The notes beneath the pieces are model-generated. The model saw nothing but the letters and a program-made list of their open reading frames with translations, had not been told where the DNA came from and ran no database searches. 5,924 nt of DNA from an uncultured Opitutia bacterium (lineage in GTDB: Bacteria; Verrucomicrobiota; Verrucomicrobiia; Opitutales; UBA953): assembly GCA_903840235.1 (NCBI GenBank), contig CAIMFE010000033.1, positions 1-5,924 of the forward strand, written 5' to 3'. Positions 1 to 4,862 of this stretch are shown here, piece after piece. The position numbers and the translations under genes were made by a program. Position 1 is the first letter of the stretch; the number at the start of each line of letters is the position of its first letter.

Positions 1-1
1 C

Positions 2-415
2 GAAGAACTGGCTCAAGAAGTCGATTTCTTCAGTGTGGGCACGAACGATTTAGTCCAATATTTACTAGCGGTTGATCGTGGTAACCAAAGAGTCGCCACG
101 CTTTATGAGCCCGCGCACCCTGGCTTTATCCGCACGATGGATAAGATTTTTACTTCCGCTAAAAAGAATAATGTCGTTTCCGCAGTGTGTGGAGAATTGG
201 CCGGTGATTCACTTTGGGCACCTTTACTCATTGGAATGGGTGTTAATGAATTAAGCATGACGCCCTCAGCGATTCCTGAAGTAAGATTTATTTTAAGACA
301 CTCTTCGCAGTCCGAATTAAAATCCCTCGCGGAGAGCGTGCTGAAGATGACCGAGACGGCGCAGATTAAAAATCTGATGAACGAGTTTACCCAAACAAAA
401 TTAAAGTTACGCTAA
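2..415 (+). CDS. ptsI: Phosphoenolpyruvate-protein phosphotransferase (PTS enzyme I), C-terminal fragment
   Basis: This is the last 137 residues of enzyme I, the cytoplasmic protein that takes phosphate from PEP and passes it to HPr. The gene is cut by the left window edge; the frame is open from base 2. The visible part is the end of the PEP-binding TIM barrel. It carries the second PEP-utilising signature (FFSVGTNDLVQYLLAVDRG, about residues 9-27 of the fragment) and the VCGELAGD loop. The Cys codon of that loop, at 188-190, matches the catalytic acid Cys502 of E. coli enzyme I. The family's SIP motif is present as SAIPEVRFILR. The phosphorylated His and the HPr-binding domain lie outside the window, so ptsI cannot be told from ptsP or a multidomain fusion. 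The stop overlaps the hisC start by one base (TAATG), suggesting translational coupling. Confidence 0.93.
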   Translation, partial: EELAQEVDFFSVGTNDLVQYLLAVDRGNQRVATLYEPAHPGFIRTMDKIFTSAKKNNVVSAVCGELAGDSLWAPLLIGMGVNELSMTPSAIPEVRFILRHSSQSELKSLAESVLKMTETAQIKNLMNEFTQTKLKLR

Positions 416-1506
416 TGTCATCGGAGCCGTTACCCAATCCGCACATCGTATCGCTCAAGGGTTATGTTCCTGGCGAACAACCGCAGGGTGGTGGTTGGAT
501 TAAATTAAATACTAACGAAAATCCTTATCCGCCCAGTCCGCGTGTAGTTGAAGCGATTAAAAAGCATTTAGAAACCGACGGTGCGGCGCTAAGACTTTAT
601 CCATCGCCCGATTCTGCACCCTTGCGTAAAGCGATAGCTGCATTGCATGGCACCAACGCCGATAACATTGTCGCAGGTAATGGGTCGGACGATATTCTTA
701 ATTTATTGGTAAGATCCTACGCGGATTTAAATCGCCCGATTGGCATGTTGGATCCGAGCTACTCGCTTTATCCTGTCATTGCTGCGATTCAAGGTGCCTC
801 AGTCGTGAAAGTGCCGATTACTCCAGATTTTTCGTTGGATATAAACGCAGTGGTAAATTCTAAGGCATCGATTTTTTTCCTGACCAATCCCAACGCGCCA
901 TTGGGAATTTCTTTTTCAGCTAAACAAGTCGAACAGTTGGCTCAGGCTTTTTCAGGAATCTTGGTAGTGGATGAAGCCTATGCGGATTTCGCCGAGGACG
1001 ATTGCACGCAATTGCCTTTAAAATATCCACACGTCGTGGTCACCCGCACACTTTCTAAATCCTATTCGTTAGCCGGAATGCGTGTGGGCTATGCGCTTTG
1101 TTCGTCGAAGGTGGCGGAGATTCTGCATCGTGTTCGAGATAGTTATAATGTGGATCGATTGGCACAGGTTGCCGCCGTTGCTGCGTTGGAAGATCGTGAA
1201 TGGTTGAGCAAAAATATTAGCAAAATTAAAACGACACGTACGCGACTCATTAGCGAACTGACTCAGTTGGGTTGGAAGATTAATCCTTCGTTAGGAAATT
1301 TTATTCTAGCTAAACCGCGAAGCAAGACGCAGGAATTTTCGAGTGCCACCGCGGAGTCAGCGTTTAACTTTTTGAAGGAGCGTAAAATTTTAGTACGTCG
1401 CTTTCCGAATCATCCCTTAACGGAAAAGTCGTTAAGAATAACCGTGGGAACGGATGCAGAAATGGACGCTTTTTTAAAGGTCGCAAGGGCTTGGACGGAA
1501 GGGTGA
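415..1506 (+). CDS. hisC: Histidinol-phosphate aminotransferase
   Basis: HisC is a PLP enzyme that moves an amino group from glutamate to imidazole-acetol phosphate, giving L-histidinol phosphate. The 363-residue length is normal for this fold-type I class II aminotransferase. Visible landmarks are LNTNENPYPP (31-40), the cofactor-phosphate loop GNGSDD (88-93), DPSYSLYP (113-120), TNPNAP with Asn158, VDEAY with Asp186 and Tyr189, the PLP lysine Lys215 in TLSKSYSLAGMRVGYA, Arg223, and Arg341 in RITVG for the substrate acid group. All key residues are intact. The ATG shares a base with the enzyme I stop; no Shine-Dalgarno sequence is visible, so ribosome re-initiation after enzyme I is likely. 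A related aminotransferase with another substrate is possible from the sequence alone, but hisB and hisH directly downstream make HisC the best call. Confidence 0.95.
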   Translation: MSSEPLPNPHIVSLKGYVPGEQPQGGGWIKLNTNENPYPPSPRVVEAIKKHLETDGAALRLYPSPDSAPLRKAIAALHGTNADNIVAGNGSDDILNLLVRSYADLNRPIGMLDPSYSLYPVIAAIQGASVVKVPITPDFSLDINAVVNSKASIFFLTNPNAPLGISFSAKQVEQLAQAFSGILVVDEAYADFAEDDCTQLPLKYPHVVVTRTLSKSYSLAGMRVGYALCSSKVAEILHRVRDSYNVDRLAQVAAVAALEDREWLSKNISKIKTTRTRLISELTQLGWKINPSLGNFILAKPRSKTQEFSSATAESAFNFLKERKILVRRFPNHPLTEKSLRITVGTDAEMDAFLKVARAWTEG

Positions 1507-1508
1507 GG

Positions 1509-1539
1509 TTGACATTTAGCCCTGGAGCGATGATTTATT
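1509..1539 (+). promoter_or_regulatory. Possible weak promoter in the hisC-hisB gap
   Basis: A perfect sigma-70 type -35 hexamer, TTGACA, lies at 1509-1514, starting just after the hisC stop. The -10 region is poor: TTTATT at 1534-1539 matches TATAAT at 4 of 6 positions but at a long 19-base spacing. If it works, transcription would begin at or next to the hisB ATG at 1544, giving an almost leaderless hisB message. The TTGACA is clear; promoter function is a guess. Confidence 0.2.
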
Positions 1540-1543
1540 TGGT

Positions 1544-2146
1544 ATGACTGCACGAACTCGCCAAGCGACGATTCGACGTAATACCGCCGAAACCAAGATA
1601 GATTTATCAGTAAATCTAGACGGCACTGGCGTATCGGAAATCAACACCGGGGTGGCCTTTTTTGACCACATGCTGACGTTGCTTAGTCGTCACGCGATGA
1701 TCGACTTAAAAGTTAAAGCTTCGGGCGATACCGATGTAGACTATCACCACACCGTTGAAGACGTGGGTATAGTTTTAGGATCGGCTATCAAAGAAGCCCT
1801 CGGCGACAAAGCGGGAATTCGTCGTTACGGATTCTTTATTCTACCGATGGATGAAACCTTGGCTCGTTGCGTGATTGATTTAAGCAATCGCCCGATGCTG
1901 GTCTACCAAGCAGACATCATCAATTTCATGGTGAAGGATTTCAACATCGCGTTAGTCCGCGAATTTTTCCAAGGCGTTGCGAATTCCTTAGGCTGCAATC
2001 TGCACTTAAAAGTGGAGTACGGTGAAGAGCCTCACCACATCGCTGAGGCCTTGTTTAAAGCATTTGCCAAAGCCTTACGCGCCGCTGTCGAAATTGATCC
2101 ACGTCAAGATGGACGCGTGCCTAGTACTAAAGGTACACTTGCTTAA
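1544..2146 (+). CDS. hisB: Imidazoleglycerol-phosphate dehydratase, monofunctional
   Basis: HisB removes water from imidazole-glycerol phosphate (IGP) to give imidazole-acetol phosphate, the substrate of HisC. The 200-residue protein is the single-domain form; there is no N-terminal HAD histidinol-phosphatase domain as in E. coli. Both halves of the duplicated fold are visible with their metal-binding motifs: FFDHML (39-44) and DYHHTVEDVG (66-75) in the first, and GEEPHHIAEALFKAFAKAL (160-178) in the second. It ends with the family's RVPSTKGTL tail. Manganese-binding His68, His69, Glu72, His164, His165 and Glu168 are all present. The second motif has Glu162 where Asn is common, a tolerated variant. 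The ATG at 1544 was chosen because it gives the usual N terminus (RxATIxRNTxET). The nearest purine-rich stretch (GGAG at 1524-1527) is 16 bases upstream, too far for a normal Shine-Dalgarno. Confidence 0.96.
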   Translation: MTARTRQATIRRNTAETKIDLSVNLDGTGVSEINTGVAFFDHMLTLLSRHAMIDLKVKASGDTDVDYHHTVEDVGIVLGSAIKEALGDKAGIRRYGFFILPMDETLARCVIDLSNRPMLVYQADIINFMVKDFNIALVREFFQGVANSLGCNLHLKVEYGEEPHHIAEALFKAFAKALRAAVEIDPRQDGRVPSTKGTLA

Positions 2147-2149
2147 GTT

Positions 2150-2794
2150 GTGAGCACTGCCGATTCTCAGCCTCGTCCTCGTGTTGCGGTGATTGACTAT
2201 GGCATGGGAAATTTGCGCAGTGTGAGTCGTGCTTTAATTGCCGTGGGCGCGGATGCGTACTTAGCGTCAAATCCACACGACGCTGAAAAAGCTGATGCCG
2301 TCGTTTTTCCGGGTCAGGGTGCCATCGCCGATTGTATGGATTGTTTGAGTCGCACATCCTTCGATAGTTTTTTGAAGGAGTGGATTAAATCTGATAAACC
2401 CTTTCTCGGAGTCTGTTTAGGTCTGCAGGCCTTATTTGAAAAATCCGAAGAAGGTAATCGCGCAGGGCTAGGGATTTTTCCGGGAGTCATTTCGCGCTTT
2501 GAGTCAAAGCCTCGCTTGCGTATTCCACACATGGGTTGGAATGAGGCGATTTTTAGAGAATCCGGACCGCTCACCGAGGGTATAAAGGTCGAGGGCGAGC
2601 CCTTTTACTTTGTCCATAGTTACCGTCTCGTGAAGACCGACGAGTCGCTGGTTTGGTGCGAGACTGATTATGCTGGTCGATTTGTGAGCGGAATTAAGCG
2701 GGGGAGGGTATTGGCGACGCAGTTCCACCCTGAGAAAAGTCAGGTCAAAGGCTTGCAAATCTACCGCAATTTTCTGACTTTAGTGAACCGCTAA
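2150..2794 (+). CDS. hisH: Imidazole glycerol phosphate synthase, glutaminase subunit HisH
   Basis: HisH hydrolyses glutamine and channels ammonia to HisF, which makes IGP (the HisB substrate) and AICAR, a purine intermediate. The 214-residue protein is a class I glutamine amidotransferase. It shows VIDYGMGNLRSV (14-25), the FPGQGA loop (53-58), the nucleophile Cys89 in GVCLGLQALFEKSEEG, HMGWN (127-131), FVHSY (154-158), and the His193/Glu195 pair in QFHPEKSQ that completes the catalytic triad. Everything needed for glutaminase activity is present. The GTG start is 3 bases after the hisB stop and is the first possible start in frame; no well-placed Shine-Dalgarno is seen, so coupling to hisB translation is likely. 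HisF, with which HisH must pair, is not encoded in the window; the next gene is citrate synthase. Confidence 0.96.
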   Translation: MSTADSQPRPRVAVIDYGMGNLRSVSRALIAVGADAYLASNPHDAEKADAVVFPGQGAIADCMDCLSRTSFDSFLKEWIKSDKPFLGVCLGLQALFEKSEEGNRAGLGIFPGVISRFESKPRLRIPHMGWNEAIFRESGPLTEGIKVEGEPFYFVHSYRLVKTDESLVWCETDYAGRFVSGIKRGRVLATQFHPEKSQVKGLQIYRNFLTLVNR

Positions 2795-2823
2795 GGGTCT
2801 TCCCATGGCGGCCAATCACCGTC

Positions 2824-4125
2824 ATGAGCTCAAAAAATGCTATTCTTAAATTGGATGACAAAGAAATTGTCCTCCCAGTAATCGTAGGCACAGAGGCCGA
2901 ACGAGCTGTAGATATCCGCAAATTGCGCGATGAGACTGGTTATGTAACTTTTGACGACGGCTACGCGAACACGGGTGCTTGTGAATCGAAAGTAACCTTC
3001 ATCGACGGCGATAAGGGTCTGCTTCGTTACCGTGGATACTCGATCGAAGAATTAGCCGAAAAATCTACCTTCATCGAAACCGCTTATTTATTAATTTACG
3101 GTGAACTGCCAACGGCTGAACAACTCAAGAAATTCAAAGCCCGTATTCTTGATAATTCGCAAATTCACGAAGGTCTGCGTATCGCACTGAGTGGATTCCC
3201 CGGCAACGCCCACCCGATGGCCGTATTGTCGGCGACTCTGAATACTCTCGGTTGTTATTATCCTGAATTGGGAACGAACGAGCGTGCGCATGACTTAGCT
3301 AAGTTTGATGAAACGGCTGCCGTTTTAATTTCGAAAGTCCGTACCCTCGCCGCGTTAGCTCACCGCTCGAAAGAAGGCGAACCTCCCGTCTATCCTAAAC
3401 CAGGTTTAGATTATTGCTCAAACTTCCTGCACTTGCTCTTTTCGCAGCCGAACGCCGATTTCGTGATCCATCCTGAAATCGCCCGTGCGCTTGATTTAAT
3501 CCTTATTTTACACGCCGATCATGAACAAAACTGTTCGACCTCGACCGTAAGAATGGTCGCGTCGGGCGGTGCTAATCTTTTCCCATCTGTTTCGGCCGGT
3601 GTCTGTGCTCTTTGGGGTCCTTTACACGGCGGAGCTAACCAAGCTGTGATTGAAATGCTCCAAGAGATTCATGACTCGGGAGATGATGGCTCGAAATTTA
3701 TCGCCGACGCTAAAGACAAAACCAAACAGGTTCGCCTCATGGGTTTTGGTCACCGCGTTTATAAGAACTACGATCCTCGCGCCAAGATTATCAAAGCGCA
3801 GTGCGATAAGGTTCTCAAGGTTCTCGGAATTAATGATCCACTTTTAGCGATTGCTATGCGCTTAGAAGATGCGGCTTTAAATGACCCTTACTTTAAGGAG
3901 CGTAATCTCTATCCGAATGTAGACTTCTACAGTGGTATTATTTTGAAGGCCATTGGTATTCCGACGGAAATGTTTACCGTGATTTTTGCGATTGGCCGTA
4001 TGCCTGGTTGGATTTCGCACTGGAAGGAAATTGCGGAAACACCTAAGCAAAAGATTCATCGTCCGCGTCAAATTTACGTTGGTAATACCGAGCGTAAATA
4101 CGTGCCGATTGAAAAGCGCGGATAA
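2824..4125 (+). CDS. gltA: Citrate synthase, type II (Gram-negative hexameric type)
   Basis: Citrate synthase condenses acetyl-CoA with oxaloacetate to start the TCA cycle. The 433 residues match the length of the E. coli-type enzyme, including the roughly 50-residue N-terminal beta region before the helical core that marks the type II form. The core begins near FIDGDKGLLRYRGYSIEELA (59-78). Catalytic residues are seen at His268 (WGPLHGGAN), His310 (GFGHRVYKNYDPR, the family signature) and Asp367 (NVDFYSG). LHADHEQNCSTSTVRM (229-244) and GRMPGWISHWKE (391-402) also fit the family. The allosteric NADH site cannot be judged by eye. The ATG at 2824 gives the family's usual N terminus; no Shine-Dalgarno is visible, and an out-of-frame ATG lies 19 bases upstream. 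The gene is 29 bases after hisH and in the same direction, so it may be read with the his genes or have its own promoter inside hisH. Confidence 0.97.
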   Translation: MSSKNAILKLDDKEIVLPVIVGTEAERAVDIRKLRDETGYVTFDDGYANTGACESKVTFIDGDKGLLRYRGYSIEELAEKSTFIETAYLLIYGELPTAEQLKKFKARILDNSQIHEGLRIALSGFPGNAHPMAVLSATLNTLGCYYPELGTNERAHDLAKFDETAAVLISKVRTLAALAHRSKEGEPPVYPKPGLDYCSNFLHLLFSQPNADFVIHPEIARALDLILILHADHEQNCSTSTVRMVASGGANLFPSVSAGVCALWGPLHGGANQAVIEMLQEIHDSGDDGSKFIADAKDKTKQVRLMGFGHRVYKNYDPRAKIIKAQCDKVLKVLGINDPLLAIAMRLEDAALNDPYFKERNLYPNVDFYSGIILKAIGIPTEMFTVIFAIGRMPGWISHWKEIAETPKQKIHRPRQIYVGNTERKYVPIEKRG

Positions 4126-4127
4126 GA

Positions 4128-4159
4128 TTTTAGTTCATCGTAATCAGTCTGAACTAAAA
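4128..4159. repeat. Perfect 10-bp inverted repeat in the gltA-glycosyltransferase gap
   Basis: TTTTAGTTCA at 4128-4137 is exactly mirrored by TGAACTAAAA at 4150-4159, with a 12-base spacer. The element fills nearly all of the 35-base gap: it starts two bases after the gltA stop codon and ends one base before the next ATG. The half-sites are 22 bp centre to centre, about two helical turns, which suits an operator for a dimeric regulator. As RNA it would form an AT-rich hairpin against the start codon. There is no T-run after either arm, so an ordinary Rho-independent terminator is less likely. The repeat is seen directly; its role is inference. Confidence 0.6.
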
Positions 4160-4160
4160 C

Positions 4161-4838
4161 ATGACATCACCTAATACCTCTGAAGTGCGTATTGCGGTTG
4201 TTATTCCGGCTTATCGAGAAGGGGAACGTATTGCGCGCGTGGTGAAAGCGATTAAGTCCTTTGTGCCCACCGTCGTCGTCGTCGATGATTGTTCGCCTGA
4301 TAATACATCCGATGAAGCCCATGCTGCGGGGGCCATTGTGGTTAGACATGAAGTTAATAAAGGCAAAGGTGCGGCTTTAAAAACAGCTTTTAAGAAACTA
4401 GCAGAACTGGGCTATGATTATGGTATAACGATGGATGGGGATGGTCAGCATGATCCACAGCACCTGCCTTCGTTCATAAAAGAAATAAAAGAATCCAATG
4501 CGACGATGGTGATTGGGAATCGATTCTCCAACGCGCAGGGCATGCCCAAAGTGCGCTGGTTGGTTAATCGTAGTATGTCTTGGATTATCAGTCGGATTTG
4601 TCGCTGTTCTATTCCGGACACTCAGTGTGGCTACCGCGCGATTGCGGTCGCGAATCCTTGCGTTACTGCGGCCAAGAGTGATCACTTCGACTATGAATCC
4701 GAGGTCCTCATTTTAATCGCTCGTGACAAAGGTGTGATTCGCAGTGTCCCTGTGAAAACCATTTACCAGGGCGAAGTGAGTAAGATTCGCCCGCTGCGTG
4801 ATACGGTTCGTTTCTTTAAACTACTCTGGCGAATTTAA
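4161..4838 (+). CDS. Family 2 glycosyltransferase, DPM1/polyprenyl-phosphate sugar synthase-like
   Basis: This is a 225-residue GT-A fold glycosyltransferase without a membrane tail, probably cytoplasmic or membrane-associated. It shows AVVIPAYREGERI (12-24), the nucleotide-binding VVVVDDCSPDNT (38-49), NKGKGAALKTAF (66-77), the metal-binding MDGDGQHDP (91-99, with Asp92 and Asp94), IGNRF (118-122), PDTQCGYRA (152-160), FDYESEVLI (176-184) and a basic end YQGEVSKIRPLRDTVRF. These match the dolichol/polyprenyl-phosphate mannose (or glucose) synthase branch, which moves a sugar from a nucleotide donor to a lipid phosphate carrier. The actual sugar cannot be read from the sequence. The start is ATG 4161; an in-frame GTG at 4185 would also give a plausible N terminus. 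No Shine-Dalgarno is present, and an inverted repeat abuts the start. Its stop touches the stop of the convergent membrane glycosyltransferase gene. Confidence 0.88.
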   Translation: MTSPNTSEVRIAVVIPAYREGERIARVVKAIKSFVPTVVVVDDCSPDNTSDEAHAAGAIVVRHEVNKGKGAALKTAFKKLAELGYDYGITMDGDGQHDPQHLPSFIKEIKESNATMVIGNRFSNAQGMPKVRWLVNRSMSWIISRICRCSIPDTQCGYRAIAVANPCVTAAKSDHFDYESEVLILIARDKGVIRSVPVKTIYQGEVSKIRPLRDTVRFFKLLWRI

Positions 4839-4862
4839 TCAGGGTTTAGCTGATTTAAATTC
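4831..4862. terminator. Stem-loop over the two convergent stop codons, possible bidirectional terminator
   Basis: GAATTTAATCAG at 4831-4842 pairs with CTGATTTAAATTC at 4850-4862, giving a 12-bp stem with one bulged T and a 7-base loop (GGTTTAG). The left arm contains both stop codons: TAA of the plus-strand gene at 4836-4838 and the minus-strand TGA at 4839-4841. The right arm and loop lie in the last codons of the minus-strand gene. On the plus strand only a short TTCTT-like stretch follows, and on the minus strand no T-run, so it is not a classic strong terminator. Its place between convergent genes makes a terminator or mRNA 3'-end stabiliser the simplest reading. Confidence 0.45.

Noticed and set aside
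1256..1268. AACTGACTCAGTT, a 6-bp inverted repeat with a one-base centre inside hisC
   Set aside because: Within coding sequence, short, and expected by chance in a window of this size.
1500..1523. AGGG...CCCT pairing near the hisC stop as a terminator
   Set aside because: Only four base pairs and no T-run follows; not enough to support a terminator.
2127..2758. Several minus-strand frames of 76-86 codons across hisH
   Set aside because: They lie opposite a well-supported hisH and have low-complexity, non-family-like peptides; treated as chance frames.
2753..2784. TTGCAA at 2753-2758 with TTTAGT at 2779-2784 as a gltA promoter
   Set aside because: Spacing of 20 bases and poor -10 match; not better than chance inside hisH coding sequence.
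4272..4283. Run of four GTC codons in the family 2 glycosyltransferase gene
   Set aside because: It encodes the VVVV strand of the conserved nucleotide-binding motif before DD; a normal beta-strand, too short to be a meaningful tandem repeat.
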